A stretch of DNA of 64,000 nt. Source: Chalciporus piperatus (Eukaryota; Basidiomycota; Agaricomycetes; Boletales; Boletaceae). How positions within the stretch are numbered: the stretch's first letter is position 1; every line of letters begins with the position of its first letter. The notes below the pieces were generated by a model that was given only the letters and a program-made list of their open reading frames with translations, had not been told where the DNA came from and made no database searches. Positions 44,603 to 55,793 of the stretch are shown in pieces. A program made the translations under genes and the position numbers. The stretch covers positions 62,001 through 126,000 of the forward strand of contig JBBPTG010000036.1 in NCBI GenBank assembly GCA_038093975.1, given 5' to 3'.

Positions 44603-45388
44603 TGTTAATGTGTCTTTCACTGTATTGTTCTTTTTTGATATCCAATATTATATTTTCCGTCTCCCCTTTCCCGTGGATTACTGGTACTTATTAGTTACTG
44701 ACCGACGCTCCTTATACCCTTCCTGTGACCTCTTGCCGGACTCACAATTGACTCAATCCTTTGCGTTTATCCCCCCTCATGTGCTCGCTAGCTATTTTTG
44801 TCCTTCTGGCTATTCATTGGTGCATAAGCACCCCTCCGCGCTCGTTGACGATTCAATTGCTTATAATCATGTTATGAGGGTTGATTCTGACCTCAAAGGC
44901 CAAGTAATCAGTAGCCAACCTGGGAGTACAGTAACATCAGCCGTTGCCTCGAATTGCGAGCACGAAATCTTGCGTGATTGCTTCCGGAGTCAACAGAAGA
45001 GGAGAAAAATAGACATTTTTACATCTGAACCACATCTGCAAAGTGAATCAAATGAACACTTTCAGTTTACCGGCTTATGCAGGTTACATCCTGTGGGATC
45101 AACACATCTGATTGATGGAGAGTAGACAACTTACCATATCTGCACTTTCTGTTATGTTCACCTCCAATCAGTCACTAATAACAATATCTCAACTTGTCAT
45201 CTGTGATCTGATCATTGTATCATCTGGTAGCATTGAGAGGTAGTGAGCACAGAAAAGAATACTCTCTAATATACATCCATGGTGTCTTTCCGTCTTAGCC
45301 GATACAGTCCGTGCATTAGTAAGCGAGGTGGTCAGCGTCTTTCTCTCTGACCACCTCGCGTCGGGTTGAAGCCAGTCATAAAGGCTTC
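44603..45388. other. 3' flank of the arrestin-like gene, no gene seen
   Basis: It should hold the arrestin 3' untranslated region. No open frame, repeat or RNA gene is convincing; an open frame at 44496-45125 is a shadow that runs out of the last exon. Confidence 0.4.
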
Positions 45389-45680
45389 ATGCCTCCTTTT
45401 GCAGCACTTCCACATCACTCCAGATCATCTCAGTCGCTCATGCTTCTTCAAGATCCTAATCTGGCCTTTGCGCCCAACTAGTGATGGACGGGCCTGGCTT
45501 GGCCTGAAAGCCAGGGCTTGGGCCTGGCTTCAAGGGGCCTGGGCTTCAAAAAATCTGAAGCCAAGCCCTATGTATAGGCCTGGGCTTGGCCTGGGCCTGG
45601 CTTGGGCCTAGGCCAGGGCCTGGTTGTAAAAATGGTAGTAGATCATGTATTTTGATATCTATTCTACTAGTACTTGGCCA

Positions 45681-47112
45681 CTACTCTTCATCTGAGTCTG
45701 AAAGATCTAAAATCCAGTCTAAATTCTCTTTGGCTTGAGTTTCAGCCTCAGCATCAACCTCATTCCCATCCTCCAAGCTTAGCTCTGATGCTGAGGAGGG
45801 GCCTGGCTCACGGAAGATAAGGTCACGGTTGTAAAGCATCCGAAGTACCTGGATCGCCTCAACAATATCACCCTTTAACCGATTGCGATGCTTGGTGATA
45901 GTTTGTGCAGCTGCAGAGAAAGCCCGCTCACTGGAGACTGATGAGGACATGACAGACAAATAATCCCGAGCAAGTGAAGCCCAGACAGGATAGAGTTGGG
46001 CATTGATCTATGTAAAGTTAGGAAAGCACCTCAACAAAGTGAAACAAAATCACTTACTCCCCACCACTGAATAATAGACATTCCATTGGGACGAGAATGA
46101 CCAGAGTTCAAATAAAGATTGAACTCTTTGAGCCATGGAGACTGATCAGCCACCTCATTCTCCTCACCATCCTCACCTTCATCGCTTGAAAGCTCTCGAA
46201 GAAGCCTGCTGATTTTGCTGACCTTCTTCTTAGGTGAAGTAGGATCACCATCTTCACCATATATTTCCAGATAACGTTTCTGAAACTATTCACATCTATT
46301 ACAATCTTGATTATAGCAGCTGAAGTATAACAACACTCACCAGTTTCTCTGTTGGAATAACGAAAGCGCACGAAAACGAAGTAAAACGGCACAGAACATA
46401 CCCGAAAAGGTCCCCACTGAGCCTGCGGAGCGCTCGGACGCGCGTTCGGCATCTTTGGATGTCCTAGGCTTGTCTGTAAGTCGATAAAATGGTTAGTAAT
46501 GGTGGAATAATGAAAGCGCACGAAAACGAAGTGAAACAGCACAGAACGTACCCGAAAAGGTCCCCACTGAGCCTGTGGAGCGCTCGGACGTGTGTTGGGC
46601 GTCTTTGGATGTCCTAGGCTTGTCTGTAAGTCAGTAAAATGGTTAGTAATGGTGTAAAGATGAAAGTGCGCGGAAACGAAGTGAAACGGAACAGAACGTA
46701 CCCGAAAGAGTCCCCACTGAGCCTGCGGAGAGCTCGTACGCACGCCGGAGTCGTTTGGCTACAAGTTTGATCGTAAACTCGTTAGATTGCAATATATATT
46801 TCGATAAAATTGATATGTTGACTTACTGGTGGGTGCTGCCTTCTCTTTTCCAGTTCCCTCGTCATCCCCGTGATCTGACTCGGATGAATCGTCAATGGTG
46901 TGTACAGGACGTTTGATGCTAGATGTCAAGGAGGCGGAGGTAGTTGTAGCTGTTCGGTGGCTGCGAAGTTCGGGTGTTGCATCGTTGTTGGTATCAGTGA
47001 GTTTGGACGAGAGTGTGACATTTCGGCGAGGACGAGCGCTGGTGATGGGCGCTTCGTCGTCGCTAAGAATAATGCTCTGCATTATGCCGTGAGTTGACGA
47101 GAAGAGAAGCAC
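45681..47112 (-). pseudogene. hAT transposase remnant, N-terminus and dimerisation domain only
   Basis: The start MLLFSSTHGIMQSIILSDDE (47112) leads to an acidic disordered region. Three tandem exon-like repeats follow, then MSIIQWWGINAQLYPVWASL and the hAT C-terminal dimerisation signature SVSSERAFSAAAQTITKHRN with LKGDIVEAIQVLRML. The RNase H-like catalytic region and BED finger are absent, about 400 residues short. The remaining domain could in principle bind a full-length transposase and act as a repressor, which is speculative. Confidence 0.75.
46340..46760 (-). repeat. tandem exon-intron units in the hAT remnant
   Basis: Three units of about 145 bp. Each codes for PQAQWGPFR-like text, then a donor GGTACGTTCTG, about 70 bp of intron-like sequence and TTACAG. 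The exon parts read TSLGHPKTPNTRPSAPQAQW and near variants. Confidence 0.75.
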
Positions 47113-47661
47113 GCACGGCGGCAGTGCAGCTTCAACCTTTTCTCATCAAGTATTGTGACCGTGAATCAAAATTAACCTCAAGGTTCTACAATCTACTACG
47201 GAAATACCTGGGAAGCCCTGGCCTGAGCCTAAGGCTCGGGCCTACACAAATCCTAGGCCAGGCCATAGGCCCTGTCAAGCCCAATACTTGGGCCTGGCTT
47301 GGCTTGGCCTAATTAGGGCTTGGCCCGAGGGCTTGGGGGCTTCAGGCCCGGCCCGTCCATCACTACGCCCAACTTCACCTCCGATGCCTACATAGAAGAC
47401 CGACAAAACCTCACTGACCGAGGTGTACCTGTTGCAGACGCAGCAGCAGCCTTGTTAGAACTATGGATAACCAAGAACAACAAAGACAAGGCCACCTGGG
47501 CTCTCCAACAAGCTGAAGAGGAAGAAGCTTCCCTTCAGGCCATCACTCATGCAGAGGAGCAAGCGATTGAGGCCCAACGTCAACGGGACAAAGAAGACGC
47601 TCTTTCCCTTCGCGAAGAACGCAAGAAGAACAAGGCTAAATACACCAGCATTCCCAACAGA

Positions 47662-47845
47662 TGTTGAACGTAGCGTACATTCTTAGTATAGAAGGTAGTT
47701 ACCACGCTTGTTCTATATTACATTCGGACTCAGTCGATCTGAGTTCCAATACAACTTGACTTGTAACCACAACGTTCGAAGTTACCCAACATCTTCACTG
47801 CTAGGTAAGCACCAGAAGTAGTTCCTCATCGGAACCCTCTCAACA
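47662..47845 (+). repeat. 5' LTR of Copia 2
   Basis: A 184-bp LTR with TGTTGAACGTAGCG and CTCAACA ends, directly followed by the primer-binding site. No 3' LTR is found because the element is cut at 52298. Confidence 0.8.
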
Positions 47846-47860
47846 GGTTATGAGCCCTGG
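47846..47860 (+). promoter_or_regulatory. primer-binding site of Copia 2
   Basis: GGTTATGAGCCCTGG, complementary to the initiator tRNA-Met anticodon arm as in Copia 1 and 3. Confidence 0.85.
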
Positions 47861-48134
47861 GTAGCTCAGCTGTGCGCGAAAGCGCCGCTGACTACTCTGG
47901 TGTTCTTGCCTAACAAGAACGTTTGGTCGCTCTGCGCGGTTTTACCGCCGGGCATCCCTCTGATGCGGTCACGCTCAGAAGGGACATGACCACAATGAGT
48001 CAGATCCCATGGGGAGACTATGTCCCCCTAGGATATGGGCTCTGAGCGTTCACGCTGACGCGGTTCAACCCGCTCCCTTTTCTCCTCTTCGATTAAAGGC
48101 AACGCTGACACTTCATCCCGCTAGATACTCAACT

Positions 48135-51100
48135 ATGTCCTCCGCTCTCAAGGAAATCGCCCGCCTTAACGGAACCAACTACACGCGTTGGGCCGAGGAG
48201 ATGCAGGATTATATCCGCTCCCAAGGCCTATGGCAGAAGGTCATGGTTCGCGCCATGCCCGCCATCACTGATACCCCGCCTTCCACTCAGGCGCAGATCG
48301 ATGCGTGGCAGGACGACGATGACAAGGTCCTCGGCTCCATACGCATGCGTTTAGAAACGCACGTCGCTAGCCAGTTCCCTATCGCAACTCACCCCGACTC
48401 CGTTCAACTCTGGGCTGCAATCAAAACGCGTTACGACTCTACGTCGGACGCCGCCGCGTACTCTGAGATTCAGAAGATGCTCGCCATCAACTTCCCCAAG
48501 GAGGATCACCCGGGAAAAACCTTCGCAGCTCTCAACAGCTCTTTTGCGAAGCTGAATACACTCACGTACACGATTCCAGACAACATCCAACGGATGTTCG
48601 TGTTGGCGAAGCTCCCCGCTTACGCCAACTACATCGTCAAGTCAGTCAACGAGAGATCCGTCCCTACCGCTGCCACCACCGCCACTCCCGCCGTCGCTGC
48701 ACCCACGCTGGTGCAAATCGAACAACGCGTCGTCGCTGCCTACCAGCAGCACATCTCCCGACGTGTGCCGAAGAATGCGCAGCCTGCTCAGCAGGCAAAC
48801 CAGATCTCCGCTGTCAAGCGGAAGGGGGACGACCCCAAGTTTAACCAACAACAGGAGTCCTCTGCTTCGCAGAAGCCGGACGGTGAGCAGAAGAAGAAGA
48901 AGCGCAGAGAAGGTAAGCGCTCGGAAAAGGGGAAGAAGAAGCGCGACGAACGTCGCGCCAATGCGAACGACGCATCAGCGTCCTTCGCCTTCTCCTCTTT
49001 CTCCAACGCGCCGGTGCTCAGCCCGGCCTCCACCGTCTTCACTTCCCCCGTCGTCAACCCTCGCACTCTTGCGCACACCACCGGCGCACATCAATACGGT
49101 CCTCCCGCCTTTCCACACACCCAGAACGCCATATCCCTCGCGGACCGGCTGGGTGTCACGCCTACTATCGAGACCGTCCGTACGCTTGATCCTGTGGCTA
49201 ACCGCCACATCAACTACGACGCCCCCGTCTCCCTCCCGCGCTCGCCCTTCTACAAGAAGGATGGCGCATCTATGTCCTTCCCGGTCAATGACCACAGGAT
49301 GCTCCAGAACCAGCTAGGTGCGGCCTATTTCGGCCCCTCTGGTTTCTCCCGAATTCACGAGACCCCCTCCCGCTCTCTACTAGAGCGCCTGGAGGAAACG
49401 ATCGAAGACGTGGAAATGGAGATCACGTCCATCATGCCCCTCGACGAGGAGTATGAGGCGGAGGGCGAGGACACCGTCTCTTTAGGCGACGAAGCTCCTG
49501 ACGAGTTCATCTCGCAGTACTTCGACTTCGGCGCCGCTGACGTTTGGCAAGTCCCTTTCCCGCTCTTTCTCTACACAGACACTGATGTGCAGCGTTCGCC
49601 ACAGAAAAATGCATATTATTGTAACATGTCTGATGTAGTAGATAGAAATAAATCTACTGCTACCCCGTTCTCACTGTGTGATAACTGTAAGAAGAACGAT
49701 AAGGGCAAGCAAAAGAGCGATGTGTATGATACACCGGCAGACCTCTGGCTGCTAGATTCAGGGGCTTCAGCCCATTTTACAAATAATATAAACGATTTCG
49801 CCGAGTACAACGCTTTTACCAAGCCAGAGTACTCACAGACAGCGAACGGTCGTGCGCCAATTCTTGGCATCGGCACAGTTATTGTGGAGTTCAATGGAAA
49901 CACCGTGCGGTTATCGCCGACCATATATATGCCCACATGCAACATTAAGCTTATTTCGATGGGCACATTGCTCAAAGATCAGTGTCTTACACTGAAAGCT
50001 GTTCCGAACGGTATCGAATTTCAAGATACCTGCATTAAAAAGACCATACTATCGTTTCACTCGCATGGTCGTGATACCATGTACTGGATCAAAGCACCAA
50101 CCGTCAAACCACATGCCAAGCCTATTAGCATGGCCGCTGTGGACTACGACTTGCTACACCGCCGCCTCGGTCATCCCTCGCGTGACGTGCTAAAAGCCGC
50201 ACGCAAACATCTCAAAGATTTCCCGGACGTTGATATTCCGTCCAATCCTCCCATTTGTCCCGGTTGCGAACTCGGCAAACAGCCAAACAGGACGTTTCCT
50301 CATACTGAGACGCGCGCAAGCGCTCCATTTGAGTTGATTCACTCTGATCTCAAGTCATTTGAGATAGAATCGTACCATAAGTTTAAATACGCGGTCGTAT
50401 TCTACGATGACTTCACATCAATGTCCTGGCTCGCCCTTATCCGCACCAAGGACCAGACCATTAAAATGGTCAAACAATTTATTGCTTTCGTCCGCACACA
50501 GTACAACGCCAAAGTAAAGGCTTGGAAATCCGATGCCGGAGGTGAATATACCTCCAAGGCATTCACGGAATACATGCGCGATGAAGGCATCCGTATTCAA
50601 CAGTCCGCCCTATACGCACATCAGCAGAACGGGCGTGCGGAACACTTAATCCGCACACTAATGGACAAAGCACAGGCGATGCGTTTACACGCTTGCCTAC
50701 CCGATTCTTACTGGGAATTCGCTTTAACGCATGCATCCCATGTGTACAATCGTACACCGATGGCTAGGTTGAACTGGAAGACCCCTATGGAGAAACTTAC
50801 AGGGGAACAATCCTCCGTCTCCCACCTAAGAGTATTCGGACGCGGTGCATACGTGCATCTTCCCGATGAAACAAGGAAAGGGAAACTACAACCTAAGTCC
50901 CAACTGATGATTTATCTCGGTGTTGCCCCTGGTAGTGAGCGCAACTACATTTTTATGTGCCCCAACAACTCCATGCACACGTCTGCACATGCCATCTTTG
51001 ATGAGCATTTGTTTCCTAAGTGTTCCGGTGCACGCCCTCACAGGCCCGTAAGTCACCCACCCACTGAAACACATCGACACACCGATGATGAAAACGAGTC

Positions 51101-52297
51101 TTCGGACTCTGACTCCTCTGACGATCAGTCTGATGCGGCTAGACCCGCCCCTGATCCCCAGCCAGCACCAGCACGCCCGGAAACCCCACCGGCACCTGCG
51201 CCTGCACCTCCTGTCACACCGCCATCTGCTCGTCCACCAGCTGGACCACCTGATGCCCCACCTCGCCGATCTCAACGTGAACGCCGACCCCCTACTCGTC
51301 CTGGGAACGTCTATGGCGAAGATCGTCATCCTTTACAACAGATTAAGGACATTGAGAAGAGATCTCGCTGGGAAAAGCTTATCGGACACGGCGAATCATC
51401 ACGAGAACCGCAGCGTGAACAACCGATCCCAGGTTCCATGCCCGACTCTACTCCTTCGGAAGACGAGATCGAACGCATAACCAGGGAAGGGGGAGAGGCA
51501 TTGATTAACTATCTTTGCTCTCGTGCTTATATTCTGGATGAAATGAGTAATCCCAACTATCGCGAATGGAAATTCCGTGATATACTCAAACTTCCTGCTG
51601 AGGAACAAAAACTCTGGCGACAAGCCTGCGAAACAGAGCTTCAGATGCTCAAAGATCGCAAGGTTTACGAGATTGTAGATCGACCAGCTGATCGTAAGAT
51701 CATTAAAAATCGCTGGGTATTCGACGTCAAGTCTGACGGTCGTAAACGCGCTCGCCTAGTAGCCAAAGGCTTCTCACAGGTTGAAGGCGTAGACTACGAT
51801 CAGATCTTCTCCCCAGTCGTACGATACGAAACGGTGCGGTGTATGCTCGCCCTTTCTACACTTGAGAACTGGTACATCACCGGTCTCGACGTACGATCTG
51901 CCTATCTATACGGCAAACTGGAAGAGGAACTCTACATGGAGTTTCCTGAGGGTTTTATGCCACCCAAACAAAAAGGCAAAGTCCTAAGACTACTACGTGC
52001 TATATACGGCCTCAAACAAGCAGGATTATCCTGGTGGCGCACATTAGACAAGTCTATGGCTGAACTTGGCTTCACAAGGCTCAAAACTGACGCCGGCCTG
52101 TTCATATACCGCAATGGAAATGATATCGTCATTGCGATTGTCTACGTTGATGACGCCCTCTTCTGTGGACCTAACAAAGCTGTCGTAGACAAGCTAAAGG
52201 CCACATTCATGAAGACATGGGAATGTCGAGACCTCGGGGAACCTAAAGAGTTCCTTGGGATGAATCTTCGTCGAGAAGGCAAAAAACTGCACATTGC
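48135..52297 (+). CDS. Copia 2 gag-pol, intact frame cut in RT/RNase H by element 2
   Basis: One open frame runs from upstream (48009) to 52322; the natural start is MSSALKEIARLNGTNYTRWA at 48135. Gag has LNGTNYTRW. The protease reads WLLDSGASAHFTNN at about residue 582 from 48009. The integrase has HRRLGHPSRDV, CPGCELGKQ, DLKSF, SDAGGEYTSK and GRAEHLIRTLMDKAQAM. The RT has DVRSAYLYGKLEEELYM and IAIVYVDDALFCGPNK at about residue 1378. The frame ends in MNLRREGKKLHIASA at the element 2 boundary. RNase H and the 3' LTR are absent from the window. Unlike Copia 1 there is no frameshift, so this copy was probably competent until cut. Confidence 0.93.
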
Positions 52298-52319
52298 ATC
52301 AGCAAGACTGCAAAAAGTC

Positions 52320-53260
52320 TGAAGTTACTGGAATGACTGGATCAGTTAAATCAGTAGTCCAGTGGCCCAGTAACAAGTAATTTCAGTAGTTTCAGTAGTT
52401 TCAGTAACCTAGTCACCCAGTCATCAAGTAGTTTCAGTAGTCTTAGTAACCCAGTGGCCTAGTGGCCCAGTCATCCAGTCAATTCAGTAGCTTCAGTAGC
52501 TCAGTCATTCAGTCATCCAGTAGTCTCAGTAGTCTCAGTCATCCAGCAGCCCAGTCATCCAGTCATCCAGTCATTTCAGTAGTCCCAGTAGCTCAGTCAT
52601 CCAGTCATTCAGTCATTTCAGTGGTCTCATTAGTCCAGTGGCCAAGTGTTCCAGTTATCCAGTAGTTCCAGTAACCCAGCAGCCCAGTCATCAAGTCATC
52701 CAGTTACTTCAGTAGTCTCAGTAGCCCAGTCATTCAGTCATTCAGTCATCCAGTAGTTCCAGTAACCCAGCATCCCAGTCATCAAGTCATCTAGTAGTTC
52801 CAGTAACCCAGCAGCCCAGTCATCCAATCATCCAGTCACTTCAGTAGTCTCAGTAGCTCAGTAGCCCAGTGTTCCAGTCATCCAGTTATCTCAGTAGCCT
52901 AGTAGCTCAGTTTCCCAGTCATGTAGTCATCTCAGCAGCCTAGTAGCCCAGTGCCCTAGTTATCCAGCAATCCAGTTGTCTCATTACTCCAGCCATCCAG
53001 TATTCCAGTATTCCAGTAATCTAGTCACTCAGTGGTCCAGTAATCCAGTCACTCCAGTCACACCAGTCACACAAGTCACACAAGTCACTCCAGTAATCCA
53101 GTCACCTCAGTAATCCAGTCACTCCAGTAATCCAGTCACCCTGTGGTCCAGTAAACCAGTCACTTCAGTCACACCAGTCATACCAGTTATCCAGTTACCC
53201 AGCCCTCAGCTCACCCAATCACTCCAGTACTACTCAGTCATCTAATAGAGTCATTCTAAT
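52320..53260 (+). repeat. left satellite arm of element 2
   Basis: About 110 units of CAGTNNYC type, with interspersed CACACCAGT and TTTCAGTAG variants. Near the core the units change to CAGTCACTC and CAGTAATC. Confidence 0.9.
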
Positions 53261-53319
53261 TAGTGACATTTTATAATCATTCATAGGATGGATTATAGCT
53301 AAAGTCCACAAAAATGTGT

Positions 53320-54130
53320 ACTAAAAGTGTAGTTAACAATGTGGGAAAGGGTATTAGGATTGAGTGTAGTGAAGTGTACAAAAAGCGTAGTAAAAGTGTA
53401 GTTACAAGTGTGGGAAAGTATAGCTAGATTGAGTGAGCAAAGTGTACAAAAAAAGTGTAGTAAAAGTGTAGTAAAAGTGTGGGAAAGTATAGCTAGATTG
53501 AGTGAGCAAAGTGTACAAAAAAAGTGTAGTAAAAGTGTAGTAAAAGTGTGGGAAAGTATAGCTAGATTGAGTGAGCAAAGTGTACAAAAAAAGTGTAGTA
53601 AAAGTGTAGTAAAAGTGTGGGAAAGTGTAGCTAGATTGAGTGTAGCTAAAGTGTACAAAAAAGCGTAGTAAAAGTGTAGTCAAGAGTGTGGGAAAGTATA
53701 GCTAGATTGAGTGTAGCAAAAGTGTACAAAAAAGCGTAGTAAAAGTGTAGTGAAATGTGTGGGAAAGTGTGTAGTGATAGAGTGTAGCTAAAGTGGACAA
53801 AAAAGCGTACTAAAAGTGTAGTTACAAGTGTAGTGATTGAGTGTAGCAAAGTGTAACAAAAAAGCGTAGTAAAACTTGAATCAAATGTGTAGGAAAGTGT
53901 AGCTAGATTGAGTGTAGCAAAAGTGTACAAAAAAGCGTAGTAAATGTGTAATTACAAGTGTGGGAAAGTGTATTAGGTTAGAGTGTAGCAAAAGTGTACA
54001 AAAAGCGCAGTAAGTGTGTAGTTAAAAGTGTAGCAAAGTATGTGGAGATCAAACCTATTGAAAGTGTACAAAAAAGCATACACAAGTGTACAAAAAATAT
54101 GGTAGCTATCTAGTGTAGGAGATCCTAATA
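53320..54130. repeat. 69-bp A/G-rich tandem array
   Basis: The unit contains AGTGTGGGAAAGTATAGCTA and AGTGTACAAAAAAAGTG. Three copies (about 53408-53620) are nearly exact at 69 bp; outer copies are degenerate. Because 69 is divisible by three, long open frames arise on both strands; they are by-products. Confidence 0.88.
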
Positions 54131-54254
54131 AAGTGTAGCTACATTTCCCTAATGCTCGGACTTGACAAAAAATCCGCGCGAAAAAGTCACGTGACCATGT
54201 TGAATTTGCCGCGCCACCTCTTCGACTCTCTCTCACCACTACACCACCTCAACA

Positions 54255-55060
54255 ACAGCAAAACGGCCGGCGAGTGCTCAAAAGCCCCGCCGGCATCGCC
54301 AGGTGAGTGAAAACTCGCTCACCACCACATCCGCTCACCTCGCAAACAGCCTGCTGCCACCTACCACCTCACTCTCGACACGAAAACGACGAAAATGCGA
54401 AAACGCGGCCGGCGTGGGCTCAACAGCCCCGCCGGCTTCACGAGGTGAGTGATAAGCCACCCGCTCACCCCGCAAACAGCCGCTTGCACTGCTCGGCCCA
54501 CTACCACCTACCACACCACTCTCGACACGAAAACGACGAAAACGCGAAAACGCGAAAACGCGGCCGGCGAGGGCTCAACAGCCCCGCCGGCAGCACACGG
54601 TGTGTTCTTCCTCACCCACCACCACCACCTCTCATCTCGTACAGAGCCGCTCAGGCTGTACGAACCACCACCACCTCCAAACCCTCAAACAACCTCGACC
54701 TCGAACTCGATGGCCGGCGTGGGCTCAACAGCCCCGCCGGCAGCACATGGTGTGTTTTTCCTCACCCACCACCATCCTCTCTCACCTCGTACAGAGCCGC
54801 TCGGGCTGTCTCCCCCCCACCACCTCGCTCCCTCAAACTCGATCGTAAAAAAAATGGCCGGCGTGGGCTCAGCAGCCCCGCCGGCATCACGAGGTTCGTG
54901 TTTCCTCACCCATCACCTCATCCACTCACTTCAACGACAGCCGCTTGGGTTGTCTCCCCCCCACCACCTCCCACCTTCAACCTCGACACCAACACATGGC
55001 CGGCGCGGGCTCAACAGCCCCGCTGGCTTCAGAGGTTCGTGTTTATTTGTTGACTAACAC
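54255..55060 (+). repeat. hairpin-bearing tandem array in element 2
   Basis: Six hairpins lie at 54266-54294, 54408-54436, 54563-54591, 54713-54741, 54857-54885 and 54999-55027, a period of 142-155 bp. Each has arms GCCGGCG/CGCCGGC plus an inner GGGCT/AGCCC with a one-base bulge. The first is followed by AGGTGAGTG, the second by AGGTGAGTG, others by GGTGTGTTC or AGGTTCGTG. All units then have C-rich text with CTCACCTCG and AGCCGCT. Confidence 0.88.
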
Positions 55061-55199
55061 ACCTACTCACCTCGTACATAGCTGCTCGTGTTGCATGGCA
55101 CTTCATTAACTAGTAACTATTGTACCACAATACATGTAATAGTTAGACATAATATATTTCGCATTTTCTGAACTGTCATAAGGTGTGAATTAATCATAA

Positions 55200-55793
55200 G
55201 ATATAGTGAACTAGTAATTGGGACTGGGTGACTGGATTACTGGGTGACTGGATTATTGAGGTGACTGGGTGACTGGATTACTGAGGTGACTGGATTACTG
55301 AGGTGACTGGAAGTGACTGGTGACTGGGTTACTGGTGTGACTTGTGTGACTGGAGTGACTGGAGTGACTAGATTACTGGATTACTGAGTGACTGGATTAC
55401 TGAAATGACTGGATGACTGAATGGCTGGATGACTGGACTACTGAGACTACTGGATTACTGGACCACTGAGTGACTAGATTACTGGAATACTGGAATACTG
55501 GATGGCTGGAGTAATGAGACAACTGGATTGCTGGATAACTAGGGCACTGGGCTACTAGGCTGCTGAGATGACTACATGACTGGGAAACTGGGCTACTAGG
55601 CTACTGAGATAACTGGATGACTGGAACACTGGGCTACTGAGCTACTGAGTCTACTGAAGTGACTGGGCTAATGAACCAATGAGATTACTGAAATGACTGG
55701 CTGACTGGATGACTGGGCAACTGAGCAACTGGCGTACTGGTTTAACTGATCCAGTCATTCCAGTAACTTCAGACTTTTTGCAGTGTTGCTGAT
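55200..55793 (-). repeat. right satellite arm of element 2
   Basis: Units of ACTGGATGACTG type, the reverse complement of the left-arm units, ending in the TIR. The block 55450-55645 mirrors 52850-53045 almost base for base. Confidence 0.9.

Larger units (their letters stand above)
45479..47365 (-). mobile_element. hAT deletion derivative, exact 8-bp target duplication
   Basis: TAGTGATGGACGGGCC opens the element and its inverse closes it; CGCCCAAC flanks it on both sides (45471-45478, 47366-47373). Just inside both ends lie degenerate GGGCCTGG/GGCTTGG tracts of 130-160 bp. The 8-bp duplication and TAGxGATGG ends are typical of hAT. The catalytic core is missing, so it depends on a relative for movement. 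Confidence 0.93.
45389..47667 (+). pseudogene. Agaricomycete ORF split by a hAT element and truncated by Copia 2
   Basis: The frame starts MPPFAALPHHSRSSQSLM, reaches FAPN at 45478 and continues after the hAT element at 47374 as FTSDAYIEDRQNLTDRGVP. It then becomes a long Glu/Ala/Lys-rich helix (QQAEEEEASLQAITHAEEQ) and ends KKNKAKYTSIPNR where the Copia 2 LTR begins. Removing the hAT and one target copy keeps the frame exactly. I recall similar repeated ORFs with a KKNK...PIP end in other Agaricomycetes, probably retroelement-derived, without known function. Confidence 0.6.
52298..55793. mobile_element. element 2, satellite-armed TIR element
   Basis: The ends are ATCAGCAAGACTGCAAAAAG and its inverse with one change (CAGTGTTGCTGAT), an imperfect TIR of about 55 bp. 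Both arms are made of the same CAGTNNYC units as element 1. A 195-bp block of the left arm (52850-53045) is nearly identical, inverted, to 55450-55645. The core differs fully from element 1 and holds a 69-bp array and a hairpin array. The left flank is Copia 2 RT but the right flank is not Copia; thus a deletion or recombination occurred here. No transposase is seen. Confidence 0.78.

Noticed and set aside
44496..45125. 209-codon plus-strand open frame after the arrestin gene
   Set aside because: Its first part overlaps the last arrestin exon in another frame and the rest shows no domain.
53299..53668. Open frames of 86-119 codons on both strands
   Set aside because: They are produced by the 69-bp satellite and have no other coding evidence.
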